A stretch of 64,000 nt of DNA from assembly GCF_900753045.1 (NCBI RefSeq), contig NZ_CAADXO010000034.1, positions 1 through 64,000 of the forward strand. The letters are read 5' to 3'. Positions 17,254-26,317 of the stretch are shown here, piece after piece. The first letter of the stretch is position 1. Each line of letters begins with the position of its first letter. Under the pieces are notes generated by a model. The model had not been told where the DNA came from and did not search any database. It worked only from the letters and a program-made list of their open reading frames with translations. A program made the position numbers and the translations under genes. This stretch comes from an uncultured Phascolarctobacterium sp. (lineage in GTDB: Bacteria > Bacillota > Negativicutes > Acidaminococcales > Acidaminococcaceae).

Positions 17254-19035
17254 ATGAACGGAGATTTTGAAAACTTTAAAGAGCAGGTGCGCAGCACAGC
17301 TGATATGGTAGAAATAATCTCCGGTTACGTGCCGTTGAAAAAGAAAGGTCAGAACTACTGGGGCTGTTGCCCGTTTCACGGAGAAAAAACACCGTCCTTT
17401 TCGGTGAACCCCGGCAAGAGCATGTTTTATTGCTTTGGCTGCCATGAGGGCGGAGATATTTTTAAGTTTATTATGAAAATCGAAAACTGCAGCTTTATGG
17501 ATGCATTAAAGCTGTTGGCCGGCAGATACGGTATTCCGGTGCCGGAAAAGCAGAAGACGGCCGCCGAAATTGCGCGCGAGAAACAAAGGGACAGCATTTA
17601 TAGTGCTAATGAACTGGCGTCAAAATTTTTTCAGGCTTGTCTTACAAAAACTGCTTACGGTGAACCTGCTCTGGCTTATCTTGCAGGGCGCGGAATCGGC
17701 AAAGAAATTATTGCCGGCTTTGGCATAGGCTATGCTCTGAATAATTTTACCGCGCTTGTCAGCTCTCTTGCTAAGCGCGGCTGTCAGCCGCAGGTGCTGG
17801 AGGCTGCCGGACTGGCGGCCCGTGGGCGCGACGGCTATTATGACAAGTTCCGCAACCGCGTGATTATTCCTATCCGCGATGCGCGCGGACGTATAGTCGG
17901 CTTTGGCGGCAGAGTGCTGGACAACAGCACGCCTAAATATCTGAATACAGCGGAAACGCAGTGGTTTAATAAGCGAAGGCTGCTTTTTGGTCTGGATATA
18001 GCTTTGAAGGCTATCCGCAAAAGCGGTCGGGCTGTAGTTGTCGAAGGTTATATGGATGCTATCAGCTTGCATGCGGCAGGCTTTGATAATGTTGTAGCAT
18101 CTATGGGAACGGCCTTTTCCCAGGAGCAGGCTAAGCTTTTGCAGCGTCTGGCGGATGAAGTAATCTTCTGCTATGACAGCGACAGCGCAGGCCGCAAGGC
18201 TTCGGTGCGGGCGGTAAGCATTGCCCGGGAAGCAGGCTTGAAGGTGCGCATAGCAGGTGTACCTGACGGCAAGGATCCCGACGAATATGTACGTCAGCAT
18301 GGCAGTGCTGCTTTTGCACAGGTGCTGGCGGCGGCGCAGAATGGTATTGATTTTCAAATAGATGAAACTATCCTGCAAAATAATATTGCTAATTTAGCAG
18401 GAAAAGTAGAGGCTGTGTCGAATATACTACCATTCCTATTAGAATGTCAAAATGAAATTGAAGCGTCGGAGCATATCCGAAGGCTGGCACAGCGGCTGAC
18501 TATTGATGAAGGCCTGATTGCGGAAGAATACCGCAAGGCAGCACGCAGAGGCGGCAGACAGCAGACTGGGCAACCGACGGTGATTCCGGAGGAAAAAAGC
18601 GCCGGTATCGGTCAGCAGGCGGAAGAACTGCTTCTGAGATTGCTTTTGGAGCAGCCGCAGCTGTGTGACGAATGCTGTGCGGAGGTAAAGGAAACAGGCT
18701 TTGAAGATGCTGTGCTGGCACAGCTGTTTGACAGGTTGTGCGAGCTTGGCACCGCTTATACAATGGATAAGCTGAATAATGTCCTGGACGACGCGGCGCA
18801 GACAGCGCTGGCACGTATTTTGGCACATCAGCTTCCGGAGGGAGATATGGATAAGCTTATGCAGGACTGCCTCAGGCAGATGCGGCGGCTTCGTCTGGAA
18901 AAAGAATATGAAAAGCATCGTCTGCTGGCGGATGAATACGAAAGATCGGCAGATGAGCGTTTTCTCAGTGAATTAATGGAAAGTCAAAGGATAAAGAATG
19001 AAATCAAAAAACTCTATGGAAACCAAAATAAATAA
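17254..19035 (+). CDS. dnaG: DNA primase DnaG
   Basis: ATG 17254 follows GGAGAGG; the product has 593 residues. The order is standard: CHC2 zinc finger (CCPFHGEKTPSFSVNP then YCFGCHEGGD, about 35-70), the primase N-domain, TOPRIM with VVEGYMDAISLH and CYDSDSAGRKA, and a C-terminal DnaB-binding region. It synthesises RNA primers at the replication fork. It lies 16 bases before rpoD, the classic dnaG-rpoD macromolecular synthesis arrangement. Confidence 0.96.
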   Translation: MNGDFENFKEQVRSTADMVEIISGYVPLKKKGQNYWGCCPFHGEKTPSFSVNPGKSMFYCFGCHEGGDIFKFIMKIENCSFMDALKLLAGRYGIPVPEKQKTAAEIAREKQRDSIYSANELASKFFQACLTKTAYGEPALAYLAGRGIGKEIIAGFGIGYALNNFTALVSSLAKRGCQPQVLEAAGLAARGRDGYYDKFRNRVIIPIRDARGRIVGFGGRVLDNSTPKYLNTAETQWFNKRRLLFGLDIALKAIRKSGRAVVVEGYMDAISLHAAGFDNVVASMGTAFSQEQAKLLQRLADEVIFCYDSDSAGRKASVRAVSIAREAGLKVRIAGVPDGKDPDEYVRQHGSAAFAQVLAAAQNGIDFQIDETILQNNIANLAGKVEAVSNILPFLLECQNEIEASEHIRRLAQRLTIDEGLIAEEYRKAARRGGRQQTGQPTVIPEEKSAGIGQQAEELLLRLLLEQPQLCDECCAEVKETGFEDAVLAQLFDRLCELGTAYTMDKLNNVLDDAAQTALARILAHQLPEGDMDKLMQDCLRQMRRLRLEKEYEKHRLLADEYERSADERFLSELMESQRIKNEIKKLYGNQNK

Positions 19036-19051
19036 GGAAGGAGGGGACACC

Positions 19052-20656
19052 ATGGCTGCAGCTACTAAAATAACGCAGGAGCAAATTGATGAGCTTATCC
19101 GCAAGGGTAAGGCTAATAAGGGTGTTCTCACCTATGGCGATGTAATGAACCTCACCAATACTTTGGAAGATATTACGCCCGAAGATGTTGAGCATATCTA
19201 TGAGGTTATTACACGTAAGGGTCTGGAGCTTGTTGATGATGACAATGCCTCCGACGAAGATATACTGCCTTTGGTAGGAAACGACGAAGATAATGATGAG
19301 CCCAGCAGCAGCGAGCTGGAAAACATGAGTGTTCCCGAAGGCATCAGCATTGACGATCCTGTACGCATGTATCTTAAGGAAATCGGCAGGGTACCGCTGC
19401 TTATCGGTGAGGATGAGGTTAAGCTCGCTAAGCGCATGGACAAGGGCCGTCAGGCAGAGCGTATTCAGCGCGGCAGAATGATTGAGCTGGAGGAGCCTGC
19501 TTTTACTGCTGAGGACAGCGGCAGTGCATTGATTGAAAAGCTGCGCGAGAGCTTGAAAGAGGAATGGCAGATTACCAATATGCGTTCTGTTTTCCGTGTA
19601 GCGCAGATGATTAAAAAGCGTCAGAGCGTAGGTCAGCCTTATACTGTTGACGATTACGAGGACCTGATTTTTGAATTTACCAAAGATGAGCGTCTGCATC
19701 TGCAGCGCCTGATGGCAGAACAAAGATGTCTGATTCCTGGCTGTGAGCAGTTCGTAGTAACGCGTGAAACAAGCGATTTAGACGATCACAAGCTTTATCA
19801 GATTAAGGCTATTCTCAACGAGCTCAGAGAGCGTATGAGTGACGGCAGAGAAAAGGATTCCGCTGTTGTTGAAGCTTACTGCAATCTGGATGAGGATTTC
19901 GAGAAGCTGTTGAAAGCAGTTGCGCATCAGGGTGACGAAGCTAAGCAATGCTTGTCCGAAGCTAACCTGCGTCTGGTAGTAAGTATTGCCAAGCGCTATG
20001 TCGGTCGCGGTATGCTGTTCCTGGATTTGATTCAGGAGGGCAACCTGGGCCTGATTAAGGCTGTAGATAAATTTGACTATAACAAGGGCTTTAAATTCAG
20101 TACCTATGCTACGTGGTGGATTCGTCAGGCTATTACCCGTGCGATTGCCGACCAGGCACGTACTATCCGTATTCCCGTACATATGGTGGAAACCATTAAC
20201 AAGCTCATCCGTGTTTCCCGCCAGCTGCTGCAGGAGCTTGGCCGCGAGCCTTTGCCGGAAGAAATTGCCAAGGAAATGGATACCTCCGTTGACAGAGTGC
20301 GCGAGATTATGAAAATTGCGCAGGAGCCTGTTTCTCTGGAAACTCCTATCGGTGAAGAAGAGGATTCGCATCTGGGTGATTTCATCGAGGACCACGATGC
20401 ACCGGCACCTGCCGATGCTGCTTCCTTCACTCTGCTGCGTGAGCAGCTGGAGGAGGTTCTGGAAACGCTTACTATCCGTGAAAAACGGGTATTGGAGCTG
20501 CGCTTTGGTTTGGAGGACGGCCGTAGCCGTACTTTGGAAGAGGTTGGCCAGCATTTTGGCGTTACCCGTGAGCGTATCCGTCAGATTGAGGCTAAGGCAT
20601 TGCGCAAGCTGCGTCATCCCAGCCGTAGCAAAAAGCTGAAGGACTTCTTGGAATAA
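19052..20656 (+). CDS. rpoD: Primary sigma factor RpoD (sigma-70/SigA)
   Basis: The ATG at 19052 follows AAGGAGGGG. The 534-residue protein has region 1.1, region 1.2 (DPVRMYLKEIGRVPLL), and a large insert of about 190 residues before region 2. Region 2 shows GNLGLIKAVDKFDYNKGFKF and STYATWWIRQAI; region 4.2 shows TLEEVGQHFGVTRERIRQI. It directs RNA polymerase to housekeeping promoters. The insert makes it closer in layout to proteobacterial RpoD than to the short (about 370-residue) SigA of Bacillus. Confidence 0.96.
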   Translation: MAAATKITQEQIDELIRKGKANKGVLTYGDVMNLTNTLEDITPEDVEHIYEVITRKGLELVDDDNASDEDILPLVGNDEDNDEPSSSELENMSVPEGISIDDPVRMYLKEIGRVPLLIGEDEVKLAKRMDKGRQAERIQRGRMIELEEPAFTAEDSGSALIEKLRESLKEEWQITNMRSVFRVAQMIKKRQSVGQPYTVDDYEDLIFEFTKDERLHLQRLMAEQRCLIPGCEQFVVTRETSDLDDHKLYQIKAILNELRERMSDGREKDSAVVEAYCNLDEDFEKLLKAVAHQGDEAKQCLSEANLRLVVSIAKRYVGRGMLFLDLIQEGNLGLIKAVDKFDYNKGFKFSTYATWWIRQAITRAIADQARTIRIPVHMVETINKLIRVSRQLLQELGREPLPEEIAKEMDTSVDRVREIMKIAQEPVSLETPIGEEEDSHLGDFIEDHDAPAPADAASFTLLREQLEEVLETLTIREKRVLELRFGLEDGRSRTLEEVGQHFGVTRERIRQIEAKALRKLRHPSRSKKLKDFLE

Positions 20657-20659
20657 TAG

Positions 20660-20688
20660 TTGACAAACAACCGTATCTATTATAAAAT
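20660..20688 (+). promoter_or_regulatory. Promoter of the CAT tRNA gene
   Basis: TTGACA (20660-20665) is followed after 17 bases by TAAAAT (20683-20688), 23 bases before the tRNA. It overlaps the end of rpoD closely. Confidence 0.6.
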
Positions 20689-20710
20689 AATACTGTTTGG
20701 TAGCTTGCAT

Positions 20711-20785
20711 GGGCCTATAGCTCAGTGGTAGAGCCGCCGGCTCATAACCGGCTGGTCGTAGGTTCGAACCCTACTGGGCCCACCA
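20711..20785 (+). tRNA. tRNA with CAT anticodon (elongator Met or Ile2)
   Basis: A full cloverleaf with encoded CCA: acceptor GGGCCTA/TGGGCCC, D-arm CTCAG..GAG, anticodon arm CCGG-CTCATAA-CCGG, and T-arm GTAGGTTCGAACCCTAC. The acceptor is fully paired at position 1, so it is not an initiator. The anticodon stem resembles Ile2 (lysidine-modified CAT) tRNAs of Firmicutes, but elongator Met cannot be excluded. Confidence 0.92.
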
Positions 20786-20811
20786 ATACCTTACATCAGC
20801 AAAACGAAGTG

Positions 20812-20840
20812 AACGCAGGTCGAAAGGCCTGCGTTTTTAA
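20812..20840 (+). terminator. Terminator after the CAT tRNA
   Basis: The stem is AACGCAGG/CCTGCGTT with an eight-base loop followed by TTTTAATTTT. Confidence 0.85.
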
Positions 20841-20948
20841 TTTTCTGTGATTTGACATTTATATACTTAAAGTGACATAATTAAATAGCTATCAAGAATA
20901 CGGATTCATTTCACTGAATAAGTTTGAATAATTACCAAGGAGGCAAGA

Positions 20949-21806
20949 ATGTTTACTTTAAAAAATGGTGACGGTATGGTTTGGCCTGAGGGCAAGCGTA
21001 TCGCTGTTATGGTTACCTTTGATTTTGATGCGGAGCTGCTGCGTAAATCTGTAATCGGCAAGCGCACCATCGGCTTTTCCGATACAAGCAGGGGCCAATA
21101 CGGTCCTGACGAGGGCTTAAAGCGTTGCCTTGATATGCTTGAACGCCAACAGCTTAAAACTACTTTTTTTGTTCCCGGACGCATTGCGGAGCTTTATGCC
21201 GATAAGGTGCAGCAAATAGCGGATGCAGGCCATGAGCTTGCCTATCACGGCTATCTGCATGAAGCCTCTGTAGATATGCCTGCTGCCGAGGAAAGAGAGA
21301 ATATGGCCAAGAGCGAGGCGCTTCTGGAAAAAATAAGCGGCCGCAAGGTTGTCGGCTATCGCGGTCCGCTTGATTTGCTGCCCAACTGTGCCATGCAGCT
21401 GATGACTGAACGTGGATATTTATACGGTTCTACGCTTAAGGATTGCGACTGGGCATACGTGCATGAGGACTATCCGCTTGTGGAGCTTCCTACTGAGCCT
21501 ACGCTGGATGATTTCTCCTGGTTCTATTTTTCCTATGCTGATGAAGCTACTATCACCTGTAGCTATCCGGTGGACTATGTTTACGATATCTGGAAGGATA
21601 ATTTTGACGAGCTGGCCAATGAGGGAGACAAAATTTTTGTTCTCAAGCTGCATCCGCAGCTTATCGGCCGCAGCAGCCGTGTGCGCATGCTGGAGCGCTT
21701 TATTGCCTATATGAAGGCGAACGGCGCATGGCTTGCAAGCTGCGAAGAGGTAGCGCGTTACGTAAAGGAATTTTATGCTAAACGTGCGGAAGGAGGCGAA
21801 GCATGA
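20949..21806 (+). CDS. Polysaccharide deacetylase-family hydrolase (PuuE/PgdA-like), copy 1
   Basis: The ATG follows AAGGAGGC. The 285-residue NodB-fold protein has the motifs VTFDFDAE (metal Asp region), TTFFVPGRIAE, GHELAYHGYLHE (His motif), GYRGP and LHPQLIGR. This set fits the cyclic-imide/allantoinase-like PuuE and HpPgdA branch rather than secreted peptidoglycan deacetylases, and there is no signal peptide. A cytoplasmic amidohydrolase of a purine breakdown product or imide is likely. It overlaps the second copy by four bases. Confidence 0.8.
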   Translation: MFTLKNGDGMVWPEGKRIAVMVTFDFDAELLRKSVIGKRTIGFSDTSRGQYGPDEGLKRCLDMLERQQLKTTFFVPGRIAELYADKVQQIADAGHELAYHGYLHEASVDMPAAEERENMAKSEALLEKISGRKVVGYRGPLDLLPNCAMQLMTERGYLYGSTLKDCDWAYVHEDYPLVELPTEPTLDDFSWFYFSYADEATITCSYPVDYVYDIWKDNFDELANEGDKIFVLKLHPQLIGRSSRVRMLERFIAYMKANGAWLASCEEVARYVKEFYAKRAEGGEA

Positions 21807-22639
21807 TGAACTGGAACTGGCCTGATAATAAGCGCATTGCTTTACTGCTTTCCTTTGATATTGATGCGGAAACGCTGTGGCTTACACGCAACGATATCAA
21901 TGAACGTCATCTGGTGCACATGTCCCGCGGTCTTTATGCTACGAAGCAGGGTTTGCCGCGCATTCTGAAGATGCTGGAGGAGGAAGGTCTTAAAGCAACC
22001 TTTTTCACTACTGCCTATACGGCGGAGATTCATCCGGAAATCATTCAATACATTGCAGCGCAGGGACATGAAATCGGCTATCACGGTTATCTGCATGAAG
22101 TAAAGGATACCTATGAAGAAGAAAATGCATTGATGGATAAGGTTGACGCTATATTCCGCAAGCTTACCGGCAAACGTCCTGTAGGTGTGCGTATGCCTGA
22201 CGGTATCGTGCATGATTTTCATAAGCAGCTGTGGCTGGATCGCGGCTGTATTTATTCCTCCAACTGGCGCAACAATGACGGTCCTTTCCTGCTGCAGATA
22301 GACGGCAAGGAAATACCTATCGTTGAGCTGCCGAAGGATGGTATTGTCGATGATACCTCCTATGACATGTACACGCTGCAGCATCCGGAGCATTATTACC
22401 TGCGCAGCGGACGCGAAATGGTGCAGATTTGGCAGGATGAGTTTGACGGCCTGGCAGACGAAGGACGTATCATTAACTTTGTCATGCATCCGCAGTTTGT
22501 CGGTCGTCCTGGATATGTTCGTGCATTGCGTTCATTTATTCATTATGCAAAAGAAAATGGAGCCTGGATTACTACTGACGAAGCTTGCGCTAAACATGTT
22601 TTAAAGCAGAAGGGTTATGACATTGAGGTACATTACTGA
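21803..22639 (+). CDS. Polysaccharide deacetylase-family hydrolase (PuuE/PgdA-like), copy 2
   Basis: The 278-residue paralogue of the preceding gene has LSFDIDAETLW, ATFFTTAYTAE, HEIGYHGYLHE, a GVRMPDG motif and MHPQFVGRPG. The ATGA overlap with copy 1 implies co-translation, so the two may form a hetero-oligomer or act on successive substrates. Copy 2 replaces the arginine-glycine-proline motif of copy 1 with R-M-P, hinting at a different substrate. It lacks a signal peptide and is cytoplasmic. The amino acid importer follows. Confidence 0.8.
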   Translation: MMNWNWPDNKRIALLLSFDIDAETLWLTRNDINERHLVHMSRGLYATKQGLPRILKMLEEEGLKATFFTTAYTAEIHPEIIQYIAAQGHEIGYHGYLHEVKDTYEEENALMDKVDAIFRKLTGKRPVGVRMPDGIVHDFHKQLWLDRGCIYSSNWRNNDGPFLLQIDGKEIPIVELPKDGIVDDTSYDMYTLQHPEHYYLRSGREMVQIWQDEFDGLADEGRIINFVMHPQFVGRPGYVRALRSFIHYAKENGAWITTDEACAKHVLKQKGYDIEVHY

Positions 22640-22653
22640 TTTAAAAAATTCTG

Positions 22654-22729
22654 TTGGCAGTGTTGTTGATTCTATGGTATAATAATTCATTATATGAGCA
22701 AGTTTACTCATTAAATGTACGGAGTAAAC
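22654..22729 (+). promoter_or_regulatory. Promoter and leader hairpin of the amino acid importer operon
   Basis: TTGGCA (22654-22659), 18 bases, then TGGTATAAT with -10 at 22678-22683. The leader has GTTTACTC (22702-22709) pairing with GAGTAAAC (22722-22729). The alternative pair ATGAG/CTCAT competes with it, so a regulatory role is possible. Confidence 0.6.
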
Positions 22730-22760
22730 AGATAATAAAAAATTGAGAGGGGTTTTTCTA

Positions 22761-23597
22761 ATGAAAAAGTTTAAAATGAAAAGTATTTTTGCTTTCCTGG
22801 CAACTGCAATGCTGGCTATGATGCTGGTAGGCTGCGGTGGCGAGAAAAAAGATGCTGCAGCTGATGCAGGCAAGGGTGACCAATGGATTGTTGCTATCAA
22901 CTCCACCTTCCCGCCGTTTGAATCCGTAAAGGAAGGCACCAAGGATTACCAGGGTGTTGATATTGATATCGCACACTACATCGCTAAGAAGATGAACAAG
23001 AAAATTGAATTCACCGATATGAAATTCGCTTCTTTGGTACCGACTCTGCAAAGCGGCCGTGCTGATGTTATTATCTCTGCAATTTCTCCTACTGCCGAGC
23101 GTGAAAAGGTTGTATCCTTCTCCAAGCCTTATTATTTCCCGATGAAGGCTATTCTCTGCAAAAAAGGTGCAGGCTATGACGCTATGGATAAACTGAAGGG
23201 CAAAAAAGCCGGCGCTTCTATGGGTACTACCTATGCTAAAGAGCTGAAGGCTGTAGGCGGTATTGAGGTTGTTGAAATGGATACCACTCCGCTGGTTGTT
23301 CAGGATATTAAAAACGGCCGTCTGGCTGCCGGTTTGTTTGATTCTTCCCAAGCTGCTGTTTTCGTAAAACAAAATCCTGATCTGGAGCTGCACGTTCTGC
23401 AAGGAGCTGTAGTGAAAGACGATACCTTTGCTATCGCTTTGCCGAAGGATTCCAAGGATGTTGAAAAAATCAACGAAATCCTGAAGGAAATGCGCACCAA
23501 TGGCGAGCTGCACAAAATTCTCGTAGCTCATCTGGGTGAAGAAGGCACTAAAGAATACGAAGCTGCAATTGAAAAGCTGGATATTGCTAAGCTGTAA
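22761..23597 (+). CDS. Polar amino acid ABC transporter, substrate-binding lipoprotein
   Basis: ATG 22761 has GAGAGGGG eight bases upstream. The 278-residue precursor has a lipoprotein signal ending in the lipobox LVGC. A periplasmic-binding domain of the SBP_bac_3 family follows (STFPPFESV, GVDIDIAHYIAKKM, ISAISPTAEREKVVSFSKPYY). It would catch an amino acid or related small polar molecule for the following permease and ATPase. It is the first gene of a three-gene importer, followed by a racemase-like gene. Confidence 0.92.
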   Translation: MKKFKMKSIFAFLATAMLAMMLVGCGGEKKDAAADAGKGDQWIVAINSTFPPFESVKEGTKDYQGVDIDIAHYIAKKMNKKIEFTDMKFASLVPTLQSGRADVIISAISPTAEREKVVSFSKPYYFPMKAILCKKGAGYDAMDKLKGKKAGASMGTTYAKELKAVGGIEVVEMDTTPLVVQDIKNGRLAAGLFDSSQAAVFVKQNPDLELHVLQGAVVKDDTFAIALPKDSKDVEKINEILKEMRTNGELHKILVAHLGEEGTKEYEAAIEKLDIAKL

Positions 23598-23612
23598 GAG
23601 GTGAATTAGCAG

Positions 23613-24269
23613 ATGTTAGATTTTTCCGTTCTGGAACCTTATATACCGCTTTTGGCAACCGCTGTCTGGATTACGCTTAAATTCACTTTCTTTTCTACGA
23701 TTATGGGCTTTTTCGGCGGCTTTATCCTCGCACTGATAACCCTGTCTAAGAACAGAGTGCTTTCCTTCCTGGCGAAGGTTTATATCTCTGTCTTCCGCGG
23801 TACGCCGCTTTTAGTGCAGCTGATGCTGATTTACTTTGCGACACCGCAGCTGACGAGCTATACTATTTCTGCCTTGGAGGCAGGCGTGCTTTCTTTTGGC
23901 CTGAACAGTGCTGCATATATTTCCGAAGCACTGCGCGGCGGTATTCTTGCTGTCGACAAAGGTCAGTGGGAGGGCGCAATGTCCTTAGGTGTGCCTAAGC
24001 ATCGCTTCCTGCTGGATATTATTCTGCCGCAGGCTATTAAGAATGCTTTGCCTTCCCTGGTAAACGAAAGCATTATGCTGCTGAAGGATTCCAGCCTTGT
24101 TTCCGTTATCGGCGTTGCCGATACACTGCGTTGGGCTGATTTGATTCAGGCAAAAACCTTCCGTGCGTTTGAAGCCTTTATCGTAGCAGCTGCTGTTTAT
24201 TATGTTTTGGTTATGGCCCTGAACTTTTTGGGCGGTTTGTTAGAAAAGAAGGTGCGCGTCAGTGATTGA
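23613..24269 (+). CDS. Polar amino acid ABC transporter permease
   Basis: The 218-residue inner-membrane protein has about five helices. It shows the HEAAL permease signature region (FRGTPLLVQLMLIYFA; EALRGGILAVDKGQWEGAMSLG), typical of the HisMQ/GlnP family. The start follows GAGGTG. It lies 15 bases after the binding protein and overlaps the ATPase by eight bases. A single permease gene implies a homodimeric channel. Confidence 0.92.
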   Translation: MLDFSVLEPYIPLLATAVWITLKFTFFSTIMGFFGGFILALITLSKNRVLSFLAKVYISVFRGTPLLVQLMLIYFATPQLTSYTISALEAGVLSFGLNSAAYISEALRGGILAVDKGQWEGAMSLGVPKHRFLLDIILPQAIKNALPSLVNESIMLLKDSSLVSVIGVADTLRWADLIQAKTFRAFEAFIVAAAVYYVLVMALNFLGGLLEKKVRVSD

Positions 24270-24987
24270 GATTCAACACCTGTCTAAAAGCTTTGGTAAT
24301 TTAGAGGTCCTTAAGGATGTTTCCCTGACAATAAAAAAAGGTGAGGTTGTGACCATTATCGGTTCTTCCGGTTCAGGAAAATCTACGCTGCTGCGTTGTA
24401 TCAATCTGCTGGAGCAGCCTACCGGCGGAGCGATTTTATTCGAAGGTAAGGACATCGTAAATTCCAAAATAAAAATTGAAGATATCCGCAAGAATGCCTG
24501 CATGGTGTTTCAGCATTTTAATCTTTTCGCCAATATGACTGTTCTGGAAAATATGACCTACGCTCCCCGTGTAGTAAACGGTCTGTCCAAGCAGGAGGCC
24601 AAGGAAAAGGCTATGAAGCTGTTGGCAAAGGTTAATCTTTCCGACAAAGCAAATGAATATCCCAGCCGTCTGAGCGGCGGACAAAAGCAGCGTGTAGCGA
24701 TTGCGCGTGCTTTGGCGATGGAGCCGAAGGTACTGCTTTTGGACGAGCCTACCTCCGCACTTGACCCGGAAATGGTTAAGGAGGTACTGGACGTTATCAA
24801 GCAGCTGGCAAATACCGGCATTACCATGGTTCTGGTTACCCATGAAATGGGCTTCGCCAAGGACGTATCGGATACAGTTTATTTCATGGACGGCGGTTAC
24901 CTGATTGAAAGCGGTACGCCGGATGAAGTATTCAACCATCCGAAAACGGAACGCGCGAAGAAGTTCCTTGCTTCTGTTTTGGTATAA
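24262..24987 (+). CDS. Polar amino acid ABC transporter ATP-binding protein (GlnQ-like)
   Basis: It starts at GTG overlapping the permease gene. The 241-residue ATPase has Walker A GSSGSGKST, Q-loop FQHFNLF, signature LSGGQKQRV, Walker B VLLLDEPTSALD and the switch histidine in VTHEMGFA. It powers import by the preceding permease. The strong match to the GlnQ/HisP family leaves little doubt about class, but not about the exact amino acid. Confidence 0.94.
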   Translation: MIEIQHLSKSFGNLEVLKDVSLTIKKGEVVTIIGSSGSGKSTLLRCINLLEQPTGGAILFEGKDIVNSKIKIEDIRKNACMVFQHFNLFANMTVLENMTYAPRVVNGLSKQEAKEKAMKLLAKVNLSDKANEYPSRLSGGQKQRVAIARALAMEPKVLLLDEPTSALDPEMVKEVLDVIKQLANTGITMVLVTHEMGFAKDVSDTVYFMDGGYLIESGTPDEVFNHPKTERAKKFLASVLV

Positions 24988-24997
24988 GGATATACAG

Positions 24998-25729
24998 ATG
25001 AAAATATTTATAATTAATCCTGACTTTGGGGTTACTCCTGAGCAGATGGCAGCACGCTGTCATCTGCTCAGTGCGCATGTAGGTCCTGATGTGGAGCTGC
25101 ACATGGAGTGCCTTGTTGAAAATCATATCGAAATTGATTCTGCTCTTGATGCCGCACTTGCCGCGCCTGAGATTATCAAAATGGCTGTGCGTGCGGAAAG
25201 CGAAGGCTATGATGCAGTCGTGCTGTACTGCTTCAGTGACCCTGCGGTGGATGCCTGCCGTGAGGTGGTAAGCATACCTGTAGTGGGCGGCGGTCAGGCG
25301 AGCTGTCTTTTGGCACCGCTGGTAGGCAGGCAGGCCGGACTTTTGCTGGCAGATACGACACGCTATGCGGAAAAACAGCTTTTTGTCGCACAGTGTGGTG
25401 TAGATCCTGCGCGTATCGCTGCGATTGGCGGCATTGAGGCCCGCGGTGTAGATTTGTGGGCGGAGCGTGAGCGTGTTCTGGACCTGCTCACGGAAGCCGG
25501 CAGAGATTTGCTGGCGGCGGGCAGAGTGCAGGTACTGCTTTTGGGCTGCTTATCATTTTTAGGCTTGGCGCACCCGCTCAGTGAGCGTCTGTATGTTCCT
25601 GTGGTAGACCCAGCGGTGGCACCGGTGGCGCTGGCGGAATGCCTTGTGCGCCAGGGGCTTAAAACAAGCCGTAAGGCTTATCCTGCACCGCCGTTGCGCA
25701 AACGGACGTGGCAGGGCGGCCAATTATAA
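24998..25729 (+). CDS. Asp/Glu/hydantoin racemase-family protein
   Basis: ATG 24998 follows AAGGA, ten bases after the ATPase gene; 243 residues. It begins MKIFIINPDFGVTPEQM, as in hydantoin/allantoin racemases. The two catalytic-cysteine regions are VVLYCFSDPAVDA and VLLLGCLSFLG. These enzymes interconvert enantiomers of 5-substituted hydantoins or allantoin. Co-location with the importer and two PuuE-like hydrolases suggests catabolism of a hydantoin-like or purine-derived compound. The precise substrate is an inference. Confidence 0.75.
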   Translation: MKIFIINPDFGVTPEQMAARCHLLSAHVGPDVELHMECLVENHIEIDSALDAALAAPEIIKMAVRAESEGYDAVVLYCFSDPAVDACREVVSIPVVGGGQASCLLAPLVGRQAGLLLADTTRYAEKQLFVAQCGVDPARIAAIGGIEARGVDLWAERERVLDLLTEAGRDLLAAGRVQVLLLGCLSFLGLAHPLSERLYVPVVDPAVAPVALAECLVRQGLKTSRKAYPAPPLRKRTWQGGQL

Positions 25730-25805
25730 ACAGCTTGCTTTTCTATAGGAAATAGTGTAAGATAGTATTAGTATTAAAATCTTAAGAAGAGAGGTTACTG
25801 TTTTA

Positions 25806-26225
25806 ATGAAAAAGAGCTTACTGACTTTGATTATGGCTATGATTATGGCTTTGGCCTGCGCAACCAGTGCTTTTGCGGAAGATTTGGGTTATGTAAATGT
25901 TGAGCGCGTTTTCCGCAGCTATCCTGATATTCAGACTACTATGAGCGTTATCAATCTGGAACGCCAAAAGGCTGAAAATGAATTCAACGAAAAGGCTCCG
26001 AAACTTGATGACAAGGGCAGACGTGAGCTGGGCGAAAAATTATCCGCTCAGGTAGATAAGAAGGAAGCTTCCCTGCTGAATCCTATCCGCGAAAAAATCC
26101 GCAAAACTATCGGCCAGGTAGCAAAAGCTCATGGCATTGCTAATGTAGTTGATGCAAGTGCTGTTGTATTCGGCGGCAAGGATCTGACTGAAGAAGTTAT
26201 CGCTGCTGTTGCTCAAGGCAAATAA
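25806..26225 (+). CDS. OmpH/Skp-like periplasmic protein
   Basis: The 139-residue protein has a signal peptide (MKKSLLTLIMAMIMAL...SAFA). A short OmpH-type region follows: LGYVNVERVFRSYPDIQ, a central charged helix, and a C-terminal VVDASAVVFGGKDLTEEVI. Skp/OmpH proteins chaperone outer-membrane proteins in the periplasm. The coiled-coil arms are shorter than in E. coli Skp (about 160 residues). The ribosome site GAGAGG and a strong downstream terminator show it is monocistronic. Confidence 0.83.
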   Translation: MKKSLLTLIMAMIMALACATSAFAEDLGYVNVERVFRSYPDIQTTMSVINLERQKAENEFNEKAPKLDDKGRRELGEKLSAQVDKKEASLLNPIREKIRKTIGQVAKAHGIANVVDASAVVFGGKDLTEEVIAAVAQGK

Positions 26226-26240
26226 AGGCTAATGTTATTG

Positions 26241-26272
26241 AAGGCTGTCGCAGGCAAGCGACAGCCTTTTTT
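26241..26272 (+). terminator. Terminator after the OmpH-like gene
   Basis: The perfect 11-bp stem AAGGCTGTCGC/GCGACAGCCTT with a six-base loop is followed by a T-run. Confidence 0.93.
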
Positions 26273-26317
26273 AGTGAGAGTGTTATAATATAAGTAAATT
26301 TTGGCGAGGTGAAGCGG

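Noticed and set aside
19778..20710. A 310-codon open frame antisense to rpoD
   Set aside because: rpoD on the other strand is certain; the antisense product has no known motif.
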